From: Paenibacillus_AB hodogayensis
GTDB lineage: Bacteria; Bacillota; Bacilli; Paenibacillales; NBRC-103111
DNA: 64,000 nt
Assembly (NCBI RefSeq): GCF_039536325.1
Contig: NZ_BAAAYO010000013.1
Span: 248,001 to 312,000 of the forward strand
Direction of reading: 5' to 3'
A program made the translations under genes and the position numbers. The notes under the pieces are model-generated. The model had not been told where the DNA came from. It searched no databases and saw only the letters and a program-made list of their open reading frames with translations. Positions 53,772 through 61,665 of the stretch are shown piece by piece; the first letter of the stretch is position 1, and every line of letters begins with the position of its first letter.

Positions 53772-54687
53772 GTTCCGTTCCCCCCAGCATATCCAAAAAA
53801 TATTCCTCCAAGTCTTTTCCCTCTAACGTGAGCGAATATACATCAATTCCATTCGTAACCAACTCCCGATTCACTTGCTCGGGATGATCCATCAGTTCGT
53901 AACATTCAATACTATTTCCGGGCAGCACCTTATACTTCGTTATGCCACAAATCTTTTCCAGGACGGCGCAAGCGCGCGACGGGTCGCTGACTTTCAGCCG
54001 CAGTACATTTTGACATTCCTGCTGAAGCGTACTGGAGCTGACTTCTCGGATCAGCTTTCCCTTATCAATAAAACCGTAATGCGTAGCGATGCTGCTAAGC
54101 TCTTTGAGCAAATGGCTTGAAATCAGAATGGTGACTCCCTTTTCCTGATTAAGCCTCACTAAAATTTCCCTGATTTGGACAATCCCAACCGGATCAAGTC
54201 CATTGACGGGCTCATCCAATATTAACATTTCAGGATCGCCGAGCATGGCTAACGCCAGCCCTAACCTTTGCTTCATGCCGAGGGAAAAATGACTGAACTT
54301 TTTGTCCTTCGTATGCTCCAATCCGACAAGCTTCAAAAGCCGATCGATCTGCCCGTTATTCGGCAAACCTTTTTTAATGCAATAAATGTCCAAGTTCTTC
54401 CTTGCGCTGAAATTTGGGAAAAACGCCGGCGTCTCTAGCATATAGCCAATGCGGGTGCGATTTTCTTGAATTTCTTTCTTGCTTTCTCCTCCAAATAACG
54501 ATAATTTCCCGGCAGTCGGTAAACTTTGCCCGCATATCAGGCGCATCAAAGTCGTTTTTCCTGCACCGTTTTTTCCGACAAGCCCATAAATTTGGCCGCG
54601 CTCGACCCTCAGGCTGCAATCTTGAAGCGCAGCCGTATTCCGGTATACTTTCGCTAAACCCATCGTTTGTAAAATAGCTTCACTCAT
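53764..54687 (-). CDS. ABC transporter ATPase (BcrA/lantibiotic immunity-like)
   Basis: 307 residues. Walker A GLVGKNGAGKTTLMRLICG (residues about 32-50), Q-loop region, signature FSLGMKQRLGLALAMLG, Walker B MLILDEPVNGLDPVG, and H-loop ISSHLLKEL. The C-terminal extension is typical of BcrA-type subunits. It pairs with the ABC-2 permease downstream. RBS AAAGGAGGGG precedes the ATG. Its promoter region follows the regulator gene and contains CTGAAG repeats likely bound by that regulator. Confidence 0.94.
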   Translation of the reverse strand: MSEAILQTMGLAKVYRNTAALQDCSLRVERGQIYGLVGKNGAGKTTLMRLICGQSLPTAGKLSLFGGESKKEIQENRTRIGYMLETPAFFPNFSARKNLDIYCIKKGLPNNGQIDRLLKLVGLEHTKDKKFSHFSLGMKQRLGLALAMLGDPEMLILDEPVNGLDPVGIVQIREILVRLNQEKGVTILISSHLLKELSSIATHYGFIDKGKLIREVSSSTLQQECQNVLRLKVSDPSRACAVLEKICGITKYKVLPGNSIECYELMDHPEQVNRELVTNGIDVYSLTLEGKDLEEYFLDMLGGTEHV

Positions 54688-54752
54688 TTGGCCCCTCCTT
54701 TACTGGGTAAATCAATTGTAATCCAGTACTTTTGAGTTCCCTTTAAAGGAGT

Positions 54753-54769
54753 CTGAAGATTTTCTGAAG
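54753..54769. repeat. Tandem CTGAAG repeat, probable response-regulator site
   Basis: CTGAAG at 54753 and 54764, 11 nt apart (about one helical turn), between the regulator stop and the ATPase gene. On the minus strand a TACAAT (-10-like) lies downstream. This fits binding by an OmpR-type dimer. Confidence 0.5.
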
Positions 54770-55462
54770 TTACTCGGACAGGCGAAATCCAATACCGCGT
54801 ATCGTTTTAATATAAAGAGTATCCGGATCGATCTTTGCAATCTTATTGCGAATATGACTGATATGTACGTCTACGGTATTCTCGTTGCCAAGAAAGGATT
54901 GCTCCCAACAGCTTTCAAAAATATTGGAACGGGTAAAAACCTTTTTAGGATTTCGCATGAGCATTTCCATGATCCTGAATTCTAGCGCGGTGAATGCCAA
55001 GGCCTCATCCTTCACTGTAATTTCTGCGGTATCCGTATGGAGCGTGCAGTTTTTCCAAGATAAAATCTGAGCGGGCTGCTGGTCCGCGGAATAGATTCGG
55101 CTTCTGCGAAGCTGTGCTTCTACTCGCGCTACAATTTCTTCAAACTCAAAAGGTTTGGGGATAAAATCATCGGCGCCAAGCCGCAATGCGTTTACCCGCG
55201 CGTCTGTTCCGAGTTTGGCGGAGATCACGATAATGGGGATGGTTTGCTCTTTTCGCATGTCGGCAATCAGACTTTCGCCATCTAGCCCCGGAAGCATTAA
55301 GTCTAAAAGAATACAGTCAAATTGCTCGTGCTTAAGCAAAAGCTTCCCTTCCGTGCCCGAATAGGCGCAGGTAACGGCATAGTTATTTTGTTTCAATATG
55401 TTTACCAGTAAACCGCTAATGGCGGTATCGTCCTCAATAATCAGTATTTTCCCAATGTACAT
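54770..55462 (-). CDS. OmpR-family response regulator
   Basis: 230 residues. Receiver at residues 1-120: ILIIEDDTAISGLLVNIL, phospho-Asp in CILLDLMLPGLDGE, switch Lys in FIPKPF. A winged-helix effector follows at about 130-228 (TALEFRIMEMLMRNPKKVFTRSNIFESCWEQSFLGNENTVDVHISHIRNKI). It begins the operon with the ABC ATPase, permease, kinase and membrane protein, and is the partner of the kinase at 52167-53084. It probably activates the ABC genes through the CTGAAG repeats. Confidence 0.95.
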   Translation of the reverse strand: MYIGKILIIEDDTAISGLLVNILKQNNYAVTCAYSGTEGKLLLKHEQFDCILLDLMLPGLDGESLIADMRKEQTIPIIVISAKLGTDARVNALRLGADDFIPKPFEFEEIVARVEAQLRRSRIYSADQQPAQILSWKNCTLHTDTAEITVKDEALAFTALEFRIMEMLMRNPKKVFTRSNIFESCWEQSFLGNENTVDVHISHIRNKIAKIDPDTLYIKTIRGIGFRLSE

Positions 55463-55592
55463 GGTTATCTCCTTTAAAGTCTTAAGGTTTCCTTCATTGC
55501 CGATTATTATCTTGAGTGATATTTTACCATCACATCATTTATAAAAGGTACTCCTGTTATATAAACAAGCATAAACTTATGTAGAAATAAAA

Positions 55593-55621
55593 AAGCCCTG
55601 ATCGTTCATAGACCCGGGCTT
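55593..55621. terminator. Weak hairpin between convergent-side regions
   Basis: AAGCCC and GGGCTT form a 6-bp stem with A-run on one side (AAAAAA). It may add to termination of transcription from the right. Confidence 0.4.
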
Positions 55622-55645
55622 CAGATGTATAACTTAATATAATGC

Positions 55646-55682
55646 TAAAAAAAACTACCGGTTCCCCCTCATCAGGAACCGG
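55646..55682 (-). terminator. Terminator after the fused ABC gene
   Basis: On the minus strand CCGGTTCC and GGAACCGG form an 8-bp stem around a loop, then TAGTTTTTTTT. It lies about 50 nt after the stop at 55731. Confidence 0.85.
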
Positions 55683-55730
55683 CAGGTTTTCATTTTGACG
55701 CATCGACCGCTTGCTCGTCCGATATTTCGT

Positions 55731-58700
55731 TCATGTTCCTTGCCGTTCGGCTTCCGCCCGGAACTCCCAGTTCCGGACACGACGGCGCTCCTCCCAAAAA
55801 CGGCGATAAATGCCGCTTTGGCCGATGAGCTCCTTGTGCGTGCCAGTCTGCGCCACTTGTCCCTGATCGATCACGACGATCCGGTCCGCACGGCGAACGG
55901 TATTCAGGCGATGTGCGATGATGACGACAGTTCTATCCCTGGCCAGTTCCTCGAACGCCTCCTGAATATACCGTTCATTATCCGGGTCCACACTGGCGGT
56001 CGCTTCATCGAGCAGCACGATCGGCGCGTCTTTGAGCATGGCGCGGGCAATCGAAATGCGCTGTCTTTGTCCGCCAGACAGCAAACCGCCGCCCTCGCCG
56101 ACAACCGAATCGTATCCGAGAGGCATCTTCATGATAAAGTCATGGCAGCGCGCTTTCCGGGCGGCTTCCATAACCTCCTCGAGCGTCGCGTCCGGTTTGC
56201 CGTACCGGATATTATTCGCCACCGTATCGTCGAACAGGTAGACGTCCTGGAATACGAAGGAGAGCAGCTTCATCAGTTCATCGCTATCCATGCTGCGCAC
56301 GTCCGTACCGCCAATCGTAATCGCTCCCTCCCTCACATCCCAAAACCGGGCGATCAGTTGAAGGATCGTCGTCTTTCCGCCGCCCGACGGACCGACCAGC
56401 GCCGTCGTTCCTTTGGCCGGTATCGACATGTTCAAGTTTCGAAGCACATCGTTTTCCTTATATCCGAAAGAAACATTGCGAAAGGCGATTTCATAGGTTG
56501 CCGGCCTTGCGGCACCGGACGCCTCCGGCAGATCGTCGGCCTGAATAATATCGTTCATATGGCGGACGTTCGTCATATACATGCGCCGGTACAACGCATA
56601 ATCCATTAACGGTAGCGGCTGATAAAAACAGATCGCCAGCACCAGGAACGACATAAAAACCGCAGGCGCAACCGCTCCGACTCCAGTCAAATAACCGCCG
56701 ACAAGGAGCACTAGCGTAAATCCGAGTTCGAATGAAATGCTGTAGACCGACGTATAGGGCGTCAGTTTTCGGTTAATGGCAATGCTGGCGTCCCTGTACC
56801 GGCGAATGGCTTCCTCATAGCTGCGCATTCGGCTGCCCATTATGCCGAAGGAGCGAATGACAGTGATGCCCCGGATGTATTCCAGAATGCGGCTGTTGGC
56901 ATCCTCCCGGGCCAGCGATAGCCGGTGCAGCACCTCCTGCAGCTTCCGTTCCGCGAGCCAGGCAGTCAGCACGCTTAACGGCACCCCGACCAGCGAGGCG
57001 AGCGCCAGCCGCCAGTCGATCCCGATCATCACCGCCAGCAAAATCGGAGGAATGACGCCCGCCTTCATCATGATGATCACAACAGACGGAATATAGACGT
57101 ACGTACCGGCGTCGGCTTTGATGCGCGACTCAATCAAAGAAGCATCCCTCTCGACAAAAAAACCGAAGGGAAGGCGACGAAGACGGTTCCCCAAATATAG
57201 CCGCATATGCGTCAGAAAATGACCGAATAACGGAAACGACCACCGGTTGGTCAAATAGTAGAAAACAGCCTGTCCGGCAAACACCAGCCCCATCCAAGCG
57301 GTTCTCTGCCATGCCGTATCGTTATCTCCGATAAGCAGCGCATGGATGACGCCGACGATCGCAAGCGACCCGAGGGCGACAAACACATTTTCCAAAATAG
57401 AGAACGCATAAATCCACTTCATGCTACGGCTCTTCTCGCCTGCCAGTAGCATCGTTTGCTTAGGAGCGGACATGTTCAGCAAATGACGGTGCGGATCAAC
57501 TGACCCGGACGAACTGCCGCCCGTCTGTTCATCGTTCCCGCTTGTCTCTGTCCGCTCCGCGTCGCCACCGGAAGCATCCATCATCCCAGCTGCCCGTTCC
57601 GCATCCGCAGCCTCCAGATCATCGAGATCGTCCGTCCCTGCCTGATACGCTTCCCAAGCTCTCCGGTACAGCTCGCTTTCCTGCAATAGGGCGTCATGCT
57701 TCCCGGTATGGACGATTTTCCCTTCATCCATCACGACGATTTGATCGGCATGAACGATCGTTCCGAGACGATGCGCGATGGCCACAATCGTTTTGGGCTT
57801 GCCTTCCCCCGGCTGAAGCAGCGCAGACAGCGCATCGCGAATGCCGGCTTCATTCTCGGGATCGACAAGCGCCGTCGCCTCGTCGAGCACGATGATCGGC
57901 GCATCCTTCAGCACGGCCCGTACGAGACTGATCCGCTGGCGCTGCCCTCCGCTGAGCGTCATTCCGCCTTCGCCGACAACGGTCTCGTACCCGTCGGGCA
58001 GTTCCCGAATAAACGCATCGCATGCCGCTTTTCGGGCGGCTGCCCTTACTTCCTCATCGGTCGCGTCCGGCTTGCCCAACCGAATGTTGTCCATTACCGT
58101 TCCGCGAAACAAATACGCATCCTGAAACACGAAGGAAACAAGCGCCATCAGCTTATCCTCCGGTATATCGCGAACATCTGCATCGCCAATCGATATCGAG
58201 CCGCCGGACACGTCCCAAAACCTCGGCAGCAAGCGCGCCACCGTAGTTTTGCCGGCTCCCGAGGCCCCGACAAGCGCGGTCATCGTCCCCGTCGGGATAT
58301 CCAGCGAGATATCCTCCAGTACATTGTGCCGATTGTAGGCGAACGTGACATGACGGTAATGAATCGTCGTATCTTCCGGCAGCAGCGGCCGTTCAGCGGA
58401 AGGAATCACCGCTTCCTCAAGCAGCCGGCTCACATTGTTCAGCGAGGCGGACAAGCGATGAGACGTGATGCCGCTGGAACGCAGCATCTTGAACAGGGCC
58501 GCCCCCACGCTCATCGACATGAGAACAAAAAAGATCAATACCGGAACAGTCGTCTCATCCCGTGCGATCAGCCACAGTCCAACCGGAACAACGATCAGCA
58601 AGGCGGTACGCGACAGCAGGACAGCCGCCGTTTTCGCCGGCATGGTCCGGCGCTCGATCGAGGAGACCGCCTCGGAATAAACACGAACGGCTTTGGCATA

Positions 58701-59432
58701 GGCTTCGAACGCATGATCAGTTCGCGAGAACGCGCGAATGACCTTCATCCCGTACACATACGTCAGAATAGCGCCGCTGATCGCCGGTCCCGCTTGGCCG
58801 TATCCCGCCTGAATCGGCTTCACAATCTTTAAAACGATCCTATAGCCGACCACCATCAGGGCGATAAAGCCGAGCACCGCCAGCCCCATGCGCCAGTCCA
58901 GCGCGAACATCAATAGAAAGGACAGGATCGGCAGCGCCGTACTTGTGCTGATATCCGGCAGCAAATGCGCGATCCCTTCCTCCAATTGCTCCACATCTTC
59001 GTTCAGCGTGTGTTTGATCTTGCCGCTGTCCGTCCGATCGAAGTAGCCGAGCGGTATCCGGGTCAGCTTGTCTGCCAGCGCCATTCGAATGTTGTACACG
59101 ACATCATAAGCGATCTGATGCGTCCAGTCGATCGATACTGCGGTCAATACCCCTTTAAGAACAATCGCCAACAGCGCAATCGCGGCGAAAAGCAGCAGCT
59201 GCTTTTGGTCAACGAACAGGCTGGCGTCGAGTAATCCTGCACAAATACGGTAAACGATCCAGTACGGAACAAGTCCCAGCAGCGTAGCCAACACCGCAGC
59301 CCCGACAGCGCCGCAAAGCGCAGCCTTGCGTTTTCCCAAAAAAGGCTTCAGTCGGCTGATTGGCGATGGCGGCTTCGTCCGTTTTTCACGCTGCGCTCCT
59401 TCGGTGGATGCGGATGATGTCGTAGAAATCAC
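55731..59432 (-). CDS. Fused ABC exporter-type transporter (TMD-NBD-TMD-NBD), siderophore-associated
   Basis: About 1233 residues from GTG 59432; an upstream start at 59531 would overlap the lipoprotein by 89 nt. It contains two complete exporter halves. First: TMD about 35-290, NBD with Walker A GASGAGKTT, signature LSGGQRQRISL and Walker B IIVLDEATA. A polar linker rich in Asp, Glu and Gly follows (about 580-650). Second: TMD about 660-930, then GPSGGGKTT, LSGGQRQRISI and IVLLDEATA. Exporter-fold pairs fused or adjacent like this include YbtPQ and IrtAB, which import Fe-siderophores. Context (lipoprotein, AraC, Fur box) supports siderophore handling here; import versus export is unresolved. 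Confidence 0.9.
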   Translation of the reverse strand: MISTTSSASTEGAQREKRTKPPSPISRLKPFLGKRKAALCGAVGAAVLATLLGLVPYWIVYRICAGLLDASLFVDQKQLLLFAAIALLAIVLKGVLTAVSIDWTHQIAYDVVYNIRMALADKLTRIPLGYFDRTDSGKIKHTLNEDVEQLEEGIAHLLPDISTSTALPILSFLLMFALDWRMGLAVLGFIALMVVGYRIVLKIVKPIQAGYGQAGPAISGAILTYVYGMKVIRAFSRTDHAFEAYAKAVRVYSEAVSSIERRTMPAKTAAVLLSRTALLIVVPVGLWLIARDETTVPVLIFFVLMSMSVGAALFKMLRSSGITSHRLSASLNNVSRLLEEAVIPSAERPLLPEDTTIHYRHVTFAYNRHNVLEDISLDIPTGTMTALVGASGAGKTTVARLLPRFWDVSGGSISIGDADVRDIPEDKLMALVSFVFQDAYLFRGTVMDNIRLGKPDATDEEVRAAARKAACDAFIRELPDGYETVVGEGGMTLSGGQRQRISLVRAVLKDAPIIVLDEATALVDPENEAGIRDALSALLQPGEGKPKTIVAIAHRLGTIVHADQIVVMDEGKIVHTGKHDALLQESELYRRAWEAYQAGTDDLDDLEAADAERAAGMMDASGGDAERTETSGNDEQTGGSSSGSVDPHRHLLNMSAPKQTMLLAGEKSRSMKWIYAFSILENVFVALGSLAIVGVIHALLIGDNDTAWQRTAWMGLVFAGQAVFYYLTNRWSFPLFGHFLTHMRLYLGNRLRRLPFGFFVERDASLIESRIKADAGTYVYIPSVVIIMMKAGVIPPILLAVMIGIDWRLALASLVGVPLSVLTAWLAERKLQEVLHRLSLAREDANSRILEYIRGITVIRSFGIMGSRMRSYEEAIRRYRDASIAINRKLTPYTSVYSISFELGFTLVLLVGGYLTGVGAVAPAVFMSFLVLAICFYQPLPLMDYALYRRMYMTNVRHMNDIIQADDLPEASGAARPATYEIAFRNVSFGYKENDVLRNLNMSIPAKGTTALVGPSGGGKTTILQLIARFWDVREGAITIGGTDVRSMDSDELMKLLSFVFQDVYLFDDTVANNIRYGKPDATLEEVMEAARKARCHDFIMKMPLGYDSVVGEGGGLLSGGQRQRISIARAMLKDAPIVLLDEATASVDPDNERYIQEAFEELARDRTVVIIAHRLNTVRRADRIVVIDQGQVAQTGTHKELIGQSGIYRRFWEERRRVRNWEFRAEAERQGT

Positions 59433-59442
59433 CCTTTCGATT

Positions 59443-60480
59443 CTATTTTCCCATTGCCTTGATGAGCGTTTCCAGTCCGTATTGCTGACCGATCGGGCCC
59501 AGGCCCATAGCGAGTTCTCCATTGATCGCATACACCTGGTTTTGTTTCACGGCTTTGAGCGATTTCCATACCTCGCTCTTCTCCCATTCGTCTGTCAATG
59601 CCGGCAAAGATTTGTTCGTGTAATTGAAATAGCCAAGCACGAGATGATCCGGATTGATCACGCTCAAGCCTTCCAGCGTAAGTTGTCCATTGGCCGGCAT
59701 ATTTTCCGACATTTTCGGAAACGTCAAGCCAAGTCCGTCATAATAGGCAGGCAGCGTACTCGGCTGCATGACGTAAACCGCTTTTTCGCGAACCTGTACG
59801 AACAGTACCGATTCGCCTTGTTTAGCAGCAAGCTTTTGCTTGCCTGCTTTCTGGGTCTCCGTAAACTTGGCAATCACTTCTTCCGCACGCTTCTCCTGCC
59901 CCAGCACGTTGCCGATCATCCCCACGACCCTCAGCCATTCCGTCCGCATATTGATCGCTTCCTCGTCGATCCAGACGGTCTGGGCGACTTTCTCCAGCTG
60001 CTCCTTAATCGACTGATTCGTTTTACTGCCCGCTATGATCAGATCCGGACCGTAGCTCAGCAGCGCCTCCAGATTGACCTGGGTTCCTTCGCCCACAATC
60101 TTAAATTCCTTGAATTTGCCGACATACGGCTTCAACTGCTCCGATTCCAATACCGAATTGGCGGCAGAAAAAGGGAGTGTTACCCCTACCGACGGCTGAT
60201 CGAAGGGCAGAACCATTTCAACCAACTGCCACGAAGCGAGCGCCACCTTCTGTGGTTGTTTCTGGATCGTGATTTTGCCTCCGGCGCTTTCCACCTGGCG
60301 AGGAAATACGCTTTCTTTTTGTGCGGCTTGCTTTTGATCCGCGGGTTCCCCTGTCGCTTGCTCCCCCTTCTGAGCGCCAGCCGTGCTGCCAGTCTCCGGC
60401 GCTTGCGGACTTGACGAGCACGCTGTCGCCAGCACGATCATAAAGATCAGTACAATCCATCCTATTGCTTTCCGCCTCAT
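59443..60480 (-). CDS. Iron-siderophore-binding lipoprotein (FeuA/FhuD-type)
   Basis: 345 residues with AGGAGAG ahead of the ATG. Signal peptide ending in lipobox IVLATACSSS near residue 20, then a Gln/Ala/Glu-rich linker to about 65. The class III binding-protein fold follows: QKVALASWQLVEMVLPF, VNLEALLSYGPDLIIAG, QTVWIDEE and LEGLSVINPDHLVLGY. It is membrane-anchored on the outer face and should hand Fe-siderophore to the ABC protein encoded downstream (gap of a few nt). A near-perfect Fur box is upstream at 60514-60528. Confidence 0.93.
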   Translation of the reverse strand: MRRKAIGWIVLIFMIVLATACSSSPQAPETGSTAGAQKGEQATGEPADQKQAAQKESVFPRQVESAGGKITIQKQPQKVALASWQLVEMVLPFDQPSVGVTLPFSAANSVLESEQLKPYVGKFKEFKIVGEGTQVNLEALLSYGPDLIIAGSKTNQSIKEQLEKVAQTVWIDEEAINMRTEWLRVVGMIGNVLGQEKRAEEVIAKFTETQKAGKQKLAAKQGESVLFVQVREKAVYVMQPSTLPAYYDGLGLTFPKMSENMPANGQLTLEGLSVINPDHLVLGYFNYTNKSLPALTDEWEKSEVWKSLKAVKQNQVYAINGELAMGLGPIGQQYGLETLIKAMGK

Positions 60481-60513
60481 GGTTTCTCTCCTGTCCCCTT
60501 GCAGTCGAAATAA

Positions 60514-60528
60514 TGATAATGATTATCG
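60514..60528. promoter_or_regulatory. Fur box of the siderophore operon
   Basis: TGATAATGATTATCG matches the 7-1-7 consensus with one mismatch, about 35 nt upstream of the lipoprotein start. Expected to repress the operon under iron sufficiency. Confidence 0.9.
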
Positions 60529-60640
60529 TTATTGATTCTAGCTTAAGAGGGACACAAAAGGAAATGGCAATTATGCTGCTATTTTGATGTGAAATATTCC
60601 GAAGCATCCGCTCGGCTGTTGCGGCTGCGGTTCAAGCCGG

Positions 60641-61462
60641 TTATAGCGGTTTATCCGAGGTTTTCAGCTCGCTCGGCGACACTCCCCTATATTTCTTGAA
60701 TATTTTGCTGAATTGGTACGGATCGTTGTAGCCGACGCTTTTCCCGATTTCCCGGATCGAGGCGTTTGTCGTCAGCAGCATCTTCTCCGCCAGATGGATA
60801 CGATGCCGAATGACGTAGTGAATCGGACTGACTCCGGCCGCCTTGAAAAACAGCTCGGCAAAATATTTCGGACTCATGCCGTAGCGGCTGGCCAAGCTGA
60901 ACAAGGAGTGCGTTTCCTGGATATGGAGATGAATATAAGCGATCGTTTCCTCGATAATGTCCCGATGTTCGCTAACTTGCAGTTTTTTGGCGGCCAGTCT
61001 CATCTCGTTCAGAAACTGATAAAACAGCGTCTTCATCTGCAGCTCGGATTGAACGTCCCCCCGGCCCGCCGTCTCGTTCATGTGATCCAGCAGCGCATAC
61101 AAATGCGGGCATTCCCCGATTTCGATCTGGTAATGCCTGTACGGCTCCTTACCTTTCCAGCCCGCGGGCAGATGCCCGGTATACAGCACGCGGTAGCATT
61201 CGAATGTCTCTTCTCCGATGTTCCAGGCATGGACCGACATATCGGCGGAGCTGTGAACGACGGTGCCCGGCTTCAAGTCATACGTATGCTGGTCGAGTAC
61301 AAGCTTGCCTTCCCCCCGCTTCGTGATCGTGAACGAGGGGGTATCGCTTCGATAAGCCGTGGACAGCTCATGCGGCCCTCTAACAAAATTGGCGATCAGA
61401 CCGACTTGGAAGCTATATTCGGCCCACTGCTTCGAAAGCACATTCCAATCAATGTCCGTCAT
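60641..61462 (-). CDS. AraC-family regulator of the siderophore locus
   Basis: 273 residues. N-terminal cupin-like sensor about 1-150 (FTITKRGEGKLVLDQHTYDLKPGTVVHSS). C-terminal HTH pair: SLFSLASRYGMSPKYFAELFFKAAGVSPIHYVIRHRI and REIGKSVGYNDPYQFSKIFKKYRG. It is upstream of the lipoprotein gene in the same direction, so it likely activates the siderophore uptake genes, as Btr/YbtA-type regulators do. It has no fused binding protein, unlike the AraC at 43000-44991. Confidence 0.92.
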   Translation of the reverse strand: MTDIDWNVLSKQWAEYSFQVGLIANFVRGPHELSTAYRSDTPSFTITKRGEGKLVLDQHTYDLKPGTVVHSSADMSVHAWNIGEETFECYRVLYTGHLPAGWKGKEPYRHYQIEIGECPHLYALLDHMNETAGRGDVQSELQMKTLFYQFLNEMRLAAKKLQVSEHRDIIEETIAYIHLHIQETHSLFSLASRYGMSPKYFAELFFKAAGVSPIHYVIRHRIHLAEKMLLTTNASIREIGKSVGYNDPYQFSKIFKKYRGVSPSELKTSDKPL

Positions 61463-61549
61463 GCCAAGTGCCGCCTTTCCTCATAACCTTGTTTACTTCA
61501 TTATAAGTAATAATAGTTCTCACTTGAATGGAAATGTGTTACGTGCGCA

Positions 61550-61583
61550 GAAAAAGCAGCCCCTAAAACAAAATGTTTTAGAG
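61550..61583 (-). terminator. Terminator after the YesN-like regulator
   Basis: CTAAAAC and GTTTTAG form a 7-bp stem, with a nearby T-run on the minus side (CTGCTTTTTC). Confidence 0.6.
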
Positions 61584-61665
61584 GCAGATTTTTTCACTCA
61601 ATAAGCCTACAACTTGTAAAAATCGTTTCGTCTTAACTTAAGTCAATGAACCGCTCCCCGTATGT

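Noticed and set aside
57696..58832. 378-codon plus-strand frame inside the fused ABC gene
   Set aside because: Antisense to a nucleotide-binding domain; long only because of the codon bias of the true gene.
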